A stretch of 64,000 nucleotides of DNA from Savagea serpentis (lineage in GTDB: Bacteria; Bacillota; Bacilli; Bacillales_A; Planococcaceae): the NCBI RefSeq assembly GCF_015351395.1, contig NZ_JADKPV010000008.1, positions 1-64,000 of the forward strand, written 5' to 3'. Positions 32,550-41,491 of the stretch are shown piece after piece. The notes below the pieces were generated by a model. The model was not told the origin of the DNA and did not search any database. It saw only the letters and a list, made by a program, of their open reading frames with translations. Made by a program: the position numbers and the translations under genes. Position 1 is the first letter of the stretch. The number at the start of each line of letters is the position of its first letter.

Positions 32550-34475
32550 ATGAAAAAAACAATCGGTATTTTAGCACACGTCGATGCTGGTAAAACGACT
32601 TTCTCTGAACAATTGCTCGTTGCGACCGAATCGATTAAAATGAAAGGTCGCGTCGATGAAAAAACGGCGTTCCTCGACTATCATTCCGTCGAAAGAGAAC
32701 GTGGCATTACAGTATTTTCAGATGAGACGACTTTCACTTATCGAGATGCAAAGTACTATTTAATTGACACACCGGGACATCTCGATTTTTCACCCGAAAT
32801 GGAACGTTCCATTCAAATGCTCGATTATGCGATTTTAATCATTAGTGCTCCTGATGGTGTTCAAGGCCATACCGAAAGCATTTGGGAACTATTACAACAA
32901 TACCATATTCCGACATTTATTTTCTTTAATAAAATGGATCAACTACACGCGGACTTTGAAACGGTCTGTACTGAAGCAAGCAGCCGATTACAACGACCAC
33001 TCATCTCATATGAACAAGCTTTCAACGACGACATCGTGGAGCAATTGGTAGAAGCGAATGAAGCGTTAATCGAAGCGTTTTTTAACGATACCCTGTCTTT
33101 ACATGATGCGGTTCGGCAATCCATTCAACATCAAAGTACACTATTTTATGGTTCAGGATCTGCCCTTCATGACGAGGGCATTCTTCCCTTCTTCGACTTT
33201 TTTCACACAAATTCCCCCACTTCCTACGACGAAGAAGGCGAAGCGACAGGATTCGTCTATAAAATACGTTATGACGAACAAGGGCAAAAAAACACGTTTA
33301 TTAAATTACAATCCGGCTCATTAGCAGTACGCGATGAAGTGATTATCGGAGATGAACGAGTTAAGATTACTCAATTGCGGTCATATCGAGGTGCTGGATT
33401 TCAACCGGTTCAACGAGCGGAAGCAGGAGAACTCGTTGCGTTGCTCGGAGCTCGTGACACATCCGTTTATGACTGTTTACAAGGAGGACGCAAACAAGTT
33501 GAAGCGACATTTATTCCGACATTGAGAGCGCGCGTCATCGGTCCCGAAACCACTTCACAACACGAACTCGTGAAAGTCTTTCGTCGATTAGATGAGGAAG
33601 ATGATTCTTTACAAGTATTATGGGAACGAGAGAGCGCCGAACTGTACATTCATATTCTCGGACCGATTCAACTTGAAACATTACAACAAACCGTGCGTGA
33701 ACGATTTCAAATCTCTATTTCTTTCGGTGAACCCATCGTCTTATATCGAGAAACCATCGAAGGAAGTACAGTCGGATACGGACATTTCGAGCCACTCCGT
33801 CATTATGCAGAAGTGCATGTACGCATCAAACAAGCACCTTTGAATTCTGGTATCGAGGTACGTGATGAAACCCATCCGAATGATATGACGAGTGGAAATC
33901 GAACAGAAATTCGAAATGCACTTTTAAAAAAGCCGATCCATAGTATTTTAACAGGCGCTCCGTTAGCGGATGTCTCCATCACATGTATCGCAGGGCGTGG
34001 ACACAATGAGCATTCTTCACCTGGAGATTTTCGACAAGCGACGTGGCGAGCCGTTCGTCAAGGTCTTGAAAAGGCGAAAGTTCGCTTACTCGAGCCGATG
34101 TACACAATCCAGTTCACAATCCCCGAACAACATATCGGAAAATTAATGACAGACATTCAACAACTGCATGGAACGTGTGAAGCACCTATACAAAGAGGTA
34201 CCTCTCTCATTATCAAAGCTGTCGTTCCCGTCGCCTGTTTTTTACGTTATCCTGAGCAATTTTATTCGTTTACGAAAGGCCTCGGTTCTTTGCGGTTCAA
34301 TGTCACTCACTTCGACTATTGTCACAATGAACAAGAAGTAGTAGAAGCAAGTCATTACGATGCGAATGCTGATCCCCATTTTACATCGAGCTCTATTTTT
34401 TGCGCAAAAGGAGCAGGTTATTCGGTGAGTGGAATGGAAGCAGAAGCGATGATGCATATCGAAAAAGCCGAATGA
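32550..34475 (+). CDS. Tet(M)-type EF-G-like ribosomal protection GTPase
   Basis: A 641-residue translational GTPase with the Tet(M)/EF-G domain order. G1 HVDAGKTT (10-17), DYHSVERERGITV, DTPGHLDF (73-80) and NKMD (127-130) are intact; domains III-V follow. Length matches Tet(M) (639). In domain IV, the tip that in Tet(M) reads YSPVSTPADF is here GHNEHSSPGDF (about 484-492), shorter and without the Pro-Val that pushes tetracycline off the ribosome. So it may act on another ribosome ligand or stall. AAAAAGGTG precedes the ATG. Chromosomal, with no mobile element beside it. Confidence 0.85.
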   Translation: MKKTIGILAHVDAGKTTFSEQLLVATESIKMKGRVDEKTAFLDYHSVERERGITVFSDETTFTYRDAKYYLIDTPGHLDFSPEMERSIQMLDYAILIISAPDGVQGHTESIWELLQQYHIPTFIFFNKMDQLHADFETVCTEASSRLQRPLISYEQAFNDDIVEQLVEANEALIEAFFNDTLSLHDAVRQSIQHQSTLFYGSGSALHDEGILPFFDFFHTNSPTSYDEEGEATGFVYKIRYDEQGQKNTFIKLQSGSLAVRDEVIIGDERVKITQLRSYRGAGFQPVQRAEAGELVALLGARDTSVYDCLQGGRKQVEATFIPTLRARVIGPETTSQHELVKVFRRLDEEDDSLQVLWERESAELYIHILGPIQLETLQQTVRERFQISISFGEPIVLYRETIEGSTVGYGHFEPLRHYAEVHVRIKQAPLNSGIEVRDETHPNDMTSGNRTEIRNALLKKPIHSILTGAPLADVSITCIAGRGHNEHSSPGDFRQATWRAVRQGLEKAKVRLLEPMYTIQFTIPEQHIGKLMTDIQQLHGTCEAPIQRGTSLIIKAVVPVACFLRYPEQFYSFTKGLGSLRFNVTHFDYCHNEQEVVEASHYDANADPHFTSSSIFCAKGAGYSVSGMEAEAMMHIEKAE

Positions 34476-34496
34476 CCTAAACATCATTCGGCTTTT
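34463..34496. terminator. Bidirectional terminator, GTPase gene / pyridoxine kinase gene
   Basis: AAAAGCCGAATGA pairs with TCATTCGGCTTTT, a perfect 13-bp stem. It overlaps the final codons of the GTPase gene. Confidence 0.88.
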
Positions 34497-34498
34497 CC

Positions 34499-35329
34499 TT
34501 ATAAAATTTCTTCCATGTATACTGTTTGTTCTCCAAATTTGCGATATGCCGCATGATCGGTCGGTCCGGGACCATTTAAATAAGGAACCGCGTGAACGAT
34601 ACCTGCTGTAATGAACTGTTTCGCTGTCAATACTGCTTCCTTCATCGGTTTTCCTTTCGCAAGTTCCGCTGTAATCGCTGCCGAATACGTGCACCCTGCT
34701 CCATTCGTATGAACCGTATCAATACGAGGAGCGACATAGCGGTACAACGACTGACCATCGTATAAAATATCAACCGCTGGACCGTCTAGACGGCCTCCTT
34801 TTACTAAAACGTATTGTGAACCGTATGCATGAAGTCGACGAGCTGCGTCAATTAAATCTGTTTCTTCTTGCAAAGCATCGAGTGACTCACCTAATAAATA
34901 GGCCGCTTCATACATATTTGGTGTCATAATTGTCGCTTGTGGGAATAAATTTGCTTTCAAAGCTTCTATCGCATTGTCTTTTAACAATTTTGACCCCATT
35001 TTACCAATCATAACAGGATCAATGACGATAGATGAGACGCCACTTTGATTAATTTGCCACGCGACCGCTTCAATAATCTCTTCTGTAAATAACATCCCTG
35101 TCTTTAATGCGTCACAACCGATATCCGTCAACATCGTATAAATTTGTGCTTCAATCGCTTCGACAGACTGTGGGAAAATACCTTGATTCGTTTCAGGGTG
35201 CTTCGCTACGAATGCAGTAATCGCCGCCACCCCATATACGTCTAATTCTTGAAATGTTTTTAAATCCGCTTGAATACCCGCTCCACCTCGTGCAGCAGAA
35301 CCAGCGATTGTCAATGCTCTTTTTTTCAT
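34499..35329 (-). CDS. pdxK: ThiD/PdxK-family kinase, probable pyridoxine kinase
   Basis: A 276-residue ribokinase-fold protein paralogous to ThiD (2786-3616). [33 protein letters not shown] and TNGAGCTYSAA (catalytic Cys kept) match the Bacillus PdxK (YwdB-like) group. Oddities: the GSD substrate Asp is Ala (AGSAARGG), and the usual His before GAGC is Asn. It probably phosphorylates pyridoxine, pyridoxal or HMP. No good ribosome site is close to ATG 35329. A GGGAG about 35 bases upstream is separated from it by a small hairpin (GGTATTAC/GTAATGCC). It follows a 30-codon gene and acetoacetyl-CoA synthetase. Confidence 0.8.
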   Translation of the reverse strand: MKKRALTIAGSAARGGAGIQADLKTFQELDVYGVAAITAFVAKHPETNQGIFPQSVEAIEAQIYTMLTDIGCDALKTGMLFTEEIIEAVAWQINQSGVSSIVIDPVMIGKMGSKLLKDNAIEALKANLFPQATIMTPNMYEAAYLLGESLDALQEETDLIDAARRLHAYGSQYVLVKGGRLDGPAVDILYDGQSLYRYVAPRIDTVHTNGAGCTYSAAITAELAKGKPMKEAVLTAKQFITAGIVHAVPYLNGPGPTDHAAYRKFGEQTVYMEEIL

Positions 35330-35373
35330 ATGTATGATGCGGCATTACTTATCGTAATACCGCTCCCTTCCTT

Positions 35374-35466
35374 TCACTCCAACAATGATGTACCAAAAAA
35401 CAATAAAGATCCTAATGTAAAAACTATTACTAACATCTGCAATCGTCGTTTACATTTCTCACACAT
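35374..35466 (-). CDS. Small CxxC membrane peptide (30 residues)
   Basis: A 30-residue frame starting 5 bases after the acetoacetyl-CoA synthetase stop, with GAAGGGA about 9 bases before its ATG (the site overlaps that stop region). It reads MCEKCKRRLQ and then a hydrophobic helix (MLVIVFTLGSLLFFGTSLL) ending in Glu. A Cys-x-x-Cys next to a membrane helix suggests metal or redox binding. It is tightly placed in an operon-like run toward the kinase gene. I do not recognise a family. Confidence 0.6.
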   Translation of the reverse strand: MCEKCKRRLQMLVIVFTLGSLLFFGTSLLE

Positions 35467-35470
35467 CGCT

Positions 35471-37498
35471 TTATCCCTTCATCGGTTTAATGACTGTCTC
35501 ATAAAATTCAACATATGGCACTAATGCATCTGGATTACGCATCGCTTCACGGTTTGCAACCTCTTCTATAGCTTCTCCTGACAAAATCCGACGCACGGGG
35601 ACTTCCATCTTTTTATCCGTTAATGTATACGGGATATCGTTCACGACGTACACCATATCTGGCACATGACGCGCCGTATACTGTTCTTGAATACGCTCTT
35701 TCAAAATGTCAGTAGCCGCATCTGTCCATTGTGCTCCACCTTTCAATTTAATGAAAAGTGGCATGTATGACTTCACGTCTCCGATATCGACGTGAACGAC
35801 GAGACTATCTTCGATGAGAGGATTCGCTTCTACCGCATGATAAATCTCACTCGTACCGATTCGAACACCTCCACGATTTAACGTAGAGTCTGAACGTCCA
35901 TGCATAATGATAGATCCTGTTTCTTTAATAATTTCAATAAAATCTCCATGTCTCCATACTTTTGGATAAACAGAGAAATAACTCGCTTCATAACGAGCTC
36001 CTGTTGAATCGTCCCATAAATAAAGCGGCATCGACGGCATCGGATTTAAAACGACGAGTTCTCCTACTTCGTCATAAATACGTCTACCCATTTCATCGTA
36101 CGCAAATACTGCAGCACCGAGTGCACGCACTTGAATTTCGCCTGCGCGTACAGGCTCAGTCGGAATAGCTCCTACAAATGCTGAACAAATATCTGTTCCA
36201 CCACTTTGTGACGTCACCCACATATCACGCTTCACATTGTCATAAAGCCAATGGTACACTTCTGGACTCGCAGGTGAACCGCTTAATACAATCGTCTTTA
36301 GCTTTCCAAAATCATATGTTTCATTCGGCTTTTGATTTTGTTTACGCATTAATTGAATGTAAGCGGGACTTGAACCGAACACCGTCGTCTTCGTCTGTTG
36401 AACCATATCCCAAATCTTCATCTCATCTGGATACGCCGCATGACCATCATATAAAACGATTGCACCTTTCATTAACAAACTGCTCGTCAATAAATTGAAC
36501 ATCATCCAACCTGTCGTCGTATAGAAAAACATCGTATCACGATACGTTAAATCGAGATGGAAAGCATTTGCCTTGTACATTTCCAATAAAATACCACCGT
36601 GTGTATGTACCATCCCTTTCGGCTTTCCTGTCGTACCTGAAGAATACAAAATCCAAAGTTGATCGTTAAATTTCATCTGTTCAAATTGGAAATCTTCGAG
36701 CGCAATCGGAGACGTATTCATAATTTCTGGCCATAAATGAATGTAATCATTTTTCGGCGCTGCAAAAACATATGGGACGAAAATAATTCCTTCGACTGAT
36801 GGGAGCTGAGCTTTCATTTGACGCACTTCTTCACGGCGATCGTACTGAATGCCTTTATATGTGTAACCTCCAACAGCGATAATTAACTTCGGTTTCACTT
36901 GTCCGAAGCGCGCCATTGCACTTTCTAATCCAAAGTCAGGAGATACACTCGTCCAAATGGCTCCGACACTCGCTGTCGCTAAAAGTGAAACGACCGCTTC
37001 ATAAATATTGGGCAAATAGCCTGCGACACGATCTCCTTTACGAATGCCATGTTCGCGTAAATACGTCGCTAATTTTAAAACGTCATTCGTCAACTCTCTC
37101 CACGTTTTGACGACATCTGTTCTCGTTTCCGACTTCGAATAAATCGCGATTCGTGAAAGATCAGCATCTTTTAAAATATGTTCCGCATAGTTCGCATGCG
37201 CTCCTTCAAACCATTTCGTCTTCGGCATTTGCTTCGTCGACATGACGGACTCATATGCTTCCTCGTGGTCAAATGGAAAGTACTCGTAAATAGACTGCCA
37301 AAAATCTTCCATCTCTTCGACAGACCATTGCCATAATTGCTCATAACTTTTAAAATTCAGTTGTTTTTCTTCGCCTAACCAATTCATATATTTCGTAATG
37401 TTGGCGTTTTTTTTCGTCTTATCGTCTGCACTCCATAAATACGTTCCTTCTCGAATTTCTTCAATTGGCGGTAACTTCGGTAGCCTTTTTCTAGACAT
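35471..37498 (-). CDS. Acetoacetyl-CoA synthetase
   Basis: A 675-residue ANL-family adenylate-forming enzyme. The N-terminal TKYMNWLGEEKQLNFKSYEQLWQWSVEEMEDFW is characteristic of acetoacetate:CoA ligases. Then come the P-loop ILYSSGTTGKPKGMVHTHGG, the hinge GRSDSTLNRGGVRIGTSEIY, and the catalytic Lys in TLTDKKMEVPVRR. It activates acetoacetate with ATP and CoA. GGAGGAAG precedes the ATG. The CatE-like gene lies 33 bases upstream on the same strand, so cotranscription is likely. Confidence 0.9.
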   Translation of the reverse strand: MSRKRLPKLPPIEEIREGTYLWSADDKTKKNANITKYMNWLGEEKQLNFKSYEQLWQWSVEEMEDFWQSIYEYFPFDHEEAYESVMSTKQMPKTKWFEGAHANYAEHILKDADLSRIAIYSKSETRTDVVKTWRELTNDVLKLATYLREHGIRKGDRVAGYLPNIYEAVVSLLATASVGAIWTSVSPDFGLESAMARFGQVKPKLIIAVGGYTYKGIQYDRREEVRQMKAQLPSVEGIIFVPYVFAAPKNDYIHLWPEIMNTSPIALEDFQFEQMKFNDQLWILYSSGTTGKPKGMVHTHGGILLEMYKANAFHLDLTYRDTMFFYTTTGWMMFNLLTSSLLMKGAIVLYDGHAAYPDEMKIWDMVQQTKTTVFGSSPAYIQLMRKQNQKPNETYDFGKLKTIVLSGSPASPEVYHWLYDNVKRDMWVTSQSGGTDICSAFVGAIPTEPVRAGEIQVRALGAAVFAYDEMGRRIYDEVGELVVLNPMPSMPLYLWDDSTGARYEASYFSVYPKVWRHGDFIEIIKETGSIIMHGRSDSTLNRGGVRIGTSEIYHAVEANPLIEDSLVVHVDIGDVKSYMPLFIKLKGGAQWTDAATDILKERIQEQYTARHVPDMVYVVNDIPYTLTDKKMEVPVRRILSGEAIEEVANREAMRNPDALVPYVEFYETVIKPMKG

Positions 37499-37531
37499 CT
37501 ATATCTTCCTCCAACCATTTTGTTTTATTTC

Positions 37532-38374
37532 TTATCCTTTCAACCAATACATATTGCCTGAAGGATCTTTCACTTCATATCCATTCTGTGCGGTAGAAAC
37601 AGAAAAATCAGCTTCTCTTAGACGCTGTACAGCCTCTTCTAAAGCTTCATTATTTTTAAATTGCATAACAGCTCCACGCAATCCGATTGTTTCTGATGCA
37701 GGAGTTGGAATATTCGTACCGTTCCATACATTCACTGCAATATGATGATGATAACCTTCTGTCGACATGAATAATGCGGTAGGTAACTCAGCAACGACTT
37801 GAAAACCGAGCGTTTCATAAAATTGACGCGCATCTTCTAATTGTGAAACATGTAAATGGAGGTGTCCCATTTTCGTACCTTCTGGTAAACCATTCCACGC
37901 TTCTCCTTCACTTAACTGCAATAGTTGAGCATGGTCTAACTTCAATGTCGACATCGTCACATAGCCACTTTCCCACGTCCACATATCCGAATCGATATCT
38001 GCATAAATTTCAATCCCGTTTCCTTCTGGATCTGATAAATAGAGCGCTTCGCTCACGATGTGATCGGCTGCTCCTAGTGGAATTTTAAGGTTAATGAAAT
38101 GGCGCAATACTACTCCTAAATCACGAGCAGTCGGCACTAATATCGCAAAGTGATATAAACCTGTTTCCCTATGTTGTTTCGGTTTCACAGCTTCCGGAGC
38201 ATGTAATGTTAAAAATGCTTCTTCTCCTACCCCTAACATGGCAGTGTTGGCAGATTGTTCTAAAACGTGTAATCCGATTACATTTTCATAAAATTGAACC
38301 ATTTTCGTTAAATCGCTTACATTCAAATGTACATGTGAAATAAATGTTGCTTCTCCTGTATGAAAATTTTTCAT
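37532..38374 (-). CDS. CatE-like extradiol dioxygenase (VOC family)
   Basis: A 280-residue two-module VOC protein. ISHVHLNVSDLTKMVQFYENVIG, TGLYHFAILVP, ALYLSDPEGNGIEIYAD, GHLHLHVSQLEDARQFYETLGF and YHHHIAVNVW match B. subtilis CatE (catechol 2,3-dioxygenase) throughout, with metal ligands HLH, HHH and the Glu of GNGIEIY region. It probably cleaves catechol-type compounds and would complement the mhqO-like enzyme at 806-1744. ATG 38374 has AAAGGA upstream. Confidence 0.85.
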   Translation of the reverse strand: MKNFHTGEATFISHVHLNVSDLTKMVQFYENVIGLHVLEQSANTAMLGVGEEAFLTLHAPEAVKPKQHRETGLYHFAILVPTARDLGVVLRHFINLKIPLGAADHIVSEALYLSDPEGNGIEIYADIDSDMWTWESGYVTMSTLKLDHAQLLQLSEGEAWNGLPEGTKMGHLHLHVSQLEDARQFYETLGFQVVAELPTALFMSTEGYHHHIAVNVWNGTNIPTPASETIGLRGAVMQFKNNEALEEAVQRLREADFSVSTAQNGYEVKDPSGNMYWLKG

Positions 38375-38428
38375 TTTAAACACATTCCTTTCTTTCTAGT
38401 ATACTCCTTTCCCTTCTTTTTTGGCGTT

Positions 38429-39319
38429 CTAACTCACTGGATGTATTACAATATTGTAAAATCGTTCCGCTGCTGGAGATAATGCAACCGTATTTAAATA
38501 ACAAATCCCGATTTGCCTTTGGGGAATCGGTTCTTCTAATTGTACTTCTCGTAAACTTCCTTCTCGGAAATATTCCGTCGCAAATTCTCTCGTCACTGCT
38601 GCCACTCCAAAATTCGTCTTTGCAAATTGCAAAAGCAAATCATGAGAACCTAATTCAAACTCCGGCTCAATATCGACGCCTTTCAATTTTAAATACGATT
38701 CGACATATTGGCGTGAATTTGATTTCCTTTCCAACATAATTAAAGGGAGTTTCGCTAGTTGTTCATACGTGACGACACCTTCTAAAAGTTTTTGATATTT
38801 TTCACCGTATACGAATACATCTTGCACATCAAACGTCGGAACAATCGCCAACTGTTCATCTTCAATCGGCAAATTGCAAAGGGCAATATCTAAATCTCCT
38901 TGCTTTAACAATTGTCTCAATTCATTTGTCGTACCATTTTCTAAACGAAATTTAATATTCGGATACAAACGATGAAACTGCGCTAAATACGGCATTAAAT
39001 AATAACGAGAAATCGCATCCCCTACACCAATCGCTAACTCTCCATAGGCAACACCTTTTAATTCGTCTAATTTGCGCTCTCCGGCTTCTAATAAGTGAAT
39101 GGCAGATTGCGCATATTCATACAGTAACTCGCCTTCTTTCGTTAAATGAACTCCTTTTGTCGTTCGATTAAATAAACGAACTTCCAATTGCTCTTCTAAT
39201 TGACGAATCGATTGACTGACAGCAGGTTGCGTTAAATAAAGAGCTTCTGCTGCTTTAGAGAAACTAGCGTATTTCCCCACTTCATAAAAAATACGATATA
39301 GATCTAACTTAATAATCAT
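38429..39319 (-). CDS. LysR-family transcriptional regulator
   Basis: A 296-residue LTTR. The HTH is LYRIFYEVGKYASFSKAAEALYLTQPAVSQSIRQLEEQLEVRLFNRT (about 5-52), followed by a substrate-binding domain. ATG 39319 has AAGGAG 6 bases upstream; a GTG at 39325 is within the site. It is divergent from the CofE-like ligase gene and upstream of the CatE-like gene. Paired ACTTATAG repeats between it and the ligase gene suggest it controls that gene and itself. The inducer is unknown. Confidence 0.88.
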   Translation of the reverse strand: MIIKLDLYRIFYEVGKYASFSKAAEALYLTQPAVSQSIRQLEEQLEVRLFNRTTKGVHLTKEGELLYEYAQSAIHLLEAGERKLDELKGVAYGELAIGVGDAISRYYLMPYLAQFHRLYPNIKFRLENGTTNELRQLLKQGDLDIALCNLPIEDEQLAIVPTFDVQDVFVYGEKYQKLLEGVVTYEQLAKLPLIMLERKSNSRQYVESYLKLKGVDIEPEFELGSHDLLLQFAKTNFGVAAVTREFATEYFREGSLREVQLEEPIPQRQIGICYLNTVALSPAAERFYNIVIHPVS

Positions 39320-39335
39320 AAGCACTCCTTATACC

Positions 39336-39384
39336 ACTTATAGAATATATTAATTTTACTTATAGCATGAAAGTACGGTATAGT
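39336..39384 (+). promoter_or_regulatory. Promoter of the CofE-like gene with paired repeats
   Basis: ACTTATAG occurs at 39336-39343 and 39358-39365, 22 bases (two helical turns) apart. The second copy overlaps the -35 TTTACT (39355-39360) of a promoter with -10 TATAGT (39379-39384), spacer 18. This geometry suits a LysR regulator binding the same helix face. Confidence 0.5.
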
Positions 39385-39433
39385 ACAAGTGTACAAAATT
39401 GTCATTTATTCAATTTGAAGGAGCGATTTTATA

Positions 39434-40624
39434 ATGGAACGAGTAGTAGGAACAGTCTCAAGAGGTCTCCGTTGCCCAATTATTCATGAAGGTGACGACA
39501 TTGAACAAATCGTCGTCGACAGTGTTTTAAAAGCTGCAGAAGTGGAAGGGTTTGAAATTCGCGATCGCGACATCGTTTCAATTACGGAATCCATCGTCGC
39601 TCGTGCTCAAGGTAATTACGCAACAATTGATCAAATTGCACAAGATGTGCACGCAAAATTTAAAGATGAAACAATCGGAGTTATTTTCCCAATTTTAAGC
39701 CGTAACCGCTTTTCGAACATTTTACGAGGCGTGGCAAAAGGTTCTAAAAAAGTTGTCATCATGCTTAGCTATCCCGCGGATGAAGTCGGTAACCATTTGA
39801 TTAGTTTAGACCAATTAGATGCAAAAGGCGTAAACCCGTGGACAGACGTTTTAACAGAAGCAGAATTCCGTGAATTATTCGGATATCAAAAACATACATT
39901 CACTGGCGTCGACTACATCGAATATTATCGTTCGCTCGTTGAAGAATACGGCACAGAATGTGAAATTATTTTCTCTCAAAAACCAAAAACAATTTTAAAA
40001 TATACGAAGCATGTGCTCACATGTGATATTCATACACGTTTCCGTACGAAGCGCATTTTAGAAGATAATGGTGCTGAACTCGTACACACATTGGATGATA
40101 TTTTAGCACAGTCTGTTGACGGCAGTGGCTATAACGAACAGTTCGGCTTACTCGGATCGAACAAATCGACAGATGATGGTTTGAAATTATTCCCACGCGA
40201 CTGCCAACCAGTCGTCGACAACATTCAAAAGATGTTGAAAGAAGCGACTGGCAAACAAGTCGAAGTGATGGTTTATGGAGATGGAGCATTTAAAGACCCT
40301 GCGGGGAAAATTTGGGAGCTCGCTGATCCAGTCGTTTCTCCTGCTTTCACAGCAGGTCTTGAAGGAAAACCGAATGAAGTGAAGCTTAAATATTTAGCCG
40401 ATAACAACTTCGCTCATTTAGAAGGCGATGCTTTAAATGAAGCTTTACACGAATTTATTCAAAATAAAGACGAAGATTTAACAGGTGCGATTGAAGCTCA
40501 AGGAACGACACCTCGTCGTTTAACTGATTTAATCGGTTCTCTCTCTGACCTTACTTCCGGCAGTGGAGATAAAGGGACACCAATCGTCTACATTCAAGGA
40601 TATTTCGATAACTTCACACATTAA
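39434..40624 (+). CDS. CofE-like coenzyme F420-0:glutamate ligase family protein
   Basis: A 396-residue protein of the F420_ligase (CofE/FbiB) family: GLRCPIIHEGDDIEQIVVDS, DIVSITESIVARAQGNY, GVIFPILSRNRFSNILRGVAKG and VEVMVYGDGAFKDPAGKIWELADPVVSPAFT. True CofE adds gamma-linked glutamates to F420. Bacillales are not known to make F420, and no cofC, cofD or cofGH is in the window, so the substrate is unknown. At 396 residues it is longer than archaeal CofE (about 250). GAAGGAG precedes the ATG. The adjacent divergent LysR gene probably regulates it. Confidence 0.82.
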   Translation: MERVVGTVSRGLRCPIIHEGDDIEQIVVDSVLKAAEVEGFEIRDRDIVSITESIVARAQGNYATIDQIAQDVHAKFKDETIGVIFPILSRNRFSNILRGVAKGSKKVVIMLSYPADEVGNHLISLDQLDAKGVNPWTDVLTEAEFRELFGYQKHTFTGVDYIEYYRSLVEEYGTECEIIFSQKPKTILKYTKHVLTCDIHTRFRTKRILEDNGAELVHTLDDILAQSVDGSGYNEQFGLLGSNKSTDDGLKLFPRDCQPVVDNIQKMLKEATGKQVEVMVYGDGAFKDPAGKIWELADPVVSPAFTAGLEGKPNEVKLKYLADNNFAHLEGDALNEALHEFIQNKDEDLTGAIEAQGTTPRRLTDLIGSLSDLTSGSGDKGTPIVYIQGYFDNFTH

Positions 40625-40631
40625 TATTCGT

Positions 40632-40663
40632 TCGCAAACGATTTCGTCGTTTGCGATTTTTTT
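40632..40663 (+). terminator. Terminator after the CofE-like gene
   Basis: TCGCAAACGA (40632-40641) pairs perfectly with TCGTTTGCGA (40647-40656), followed by seven T. Confidence 0.9.
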
Positions 40664-40729
40664 GTTATACTTTCTGTATTGGTACAGATTTTATATTTAC
40701 TTTTCAAATATACTATTCGAGGTGAGCTT

Positions 40730-41491
40730 ATGATTGAATGGAAAAAGAGAGACTCTATTATAGCAGGATGGACGATGAAAGATGACACAAAGCCGAGTCA
40801 TTTTTCAATGGCACTTCATACGGGTCATCCACATGTGGATATTATAAAAAATCGGCAAACATTAGCTGAAGCGATTCAATATCCGCTTGAACAATTCGTT
40901 TGTGCCCAACAAACGCACAGTGCGAATGTTCATAAAGTGACATACGAAGATGCAGGTCGTGGCGCTTTTTGTTATGAAGAAGGAATTCCAAGTACGGATG
41001 CACTTTATACGACTGAATTCGATATCGTTCTTTCCACCTTTGTCGCCGATTGCATTCCACTCCTCTTTTACAACGAACGAGATCATATCATTGGTGCCAT
41101 TCACTCAGGTTGGCAAGGTACACTTCAAAACATCGTCGGCACAACATTTGCAACGATTCAAAATAATGAACGACGTAGTATAGAAGACTTTCACGTATTC
41201 GTCGGCCCTTCCATCCAGCAACACAATTTCGAAGTTGACCGCGATGTATACGAGAAATTCGCAAAACTCGATGATGCTTTACCATTTATTCATTTTAAAG
41301 AAGAAACGAAAAAGTGGCATATCGATACGCGTGGAGTCGTTCAACAACAGCTTATCCAATCTGGCATTCCAGCACATCATCTCCACTTCGACGAGCGTTG
41401 CACATTCGATACGTCAAATGCTTTTTCTTATCGGCAGAACCGTCAATGCGGCCGTCATCTTGGATTTATCGTCCAAAAGAAAAACGACTAG
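40730..41491 (+). CDS. YlmD/YfiH-type purine nucleoside phosphorylase (laccase-domain family)
   Basis: A 253-residue protein of the DUF152 family. Active-site residues are visible in QQTHSANV (His), FVADCIPLLF (Cys) and IGAIHSGWQGTL (His), the zinc site used for adenosine and inosine cleavage in YfiH/FAMIN proteins. ATG 40730 has GAGGTGAG upstream. In most Firmicutes ylmD sits in the division cluster after ftsZ, so this isolated copy may be a second paralogue. Confidence 0.85.
   Translation: MIEWKKRDSIIAGWTMKDDTKPSHFSMALHTGHPHVDIIKNRQTLAEAIQYPLEQFVCAQQTHSANVHKVTYEDAGRGAFCYEEGIPSTDALYTTEFDIVLSTFVADCIPLLFYNERDHIIGAIHSGWQGTLQNIVGTTFATIQNNERRSIEDFHVFVGPSIQQHNFEVDRDVYEKFAKLDDALPFIHFKEETKKWHIDTRGVVQQQLIQSGIPAHHLHFDERCTFDTSNAFSYRQNRQCGRHLGFIVQKKND

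Noticed and set aside
32550-34475. Calling this gene a tetracycline resistance determinant
   Set aside because: The fold is right, but the domain IV tip loop needed to displace tetracycline is not conserved, and no mobile context is present.
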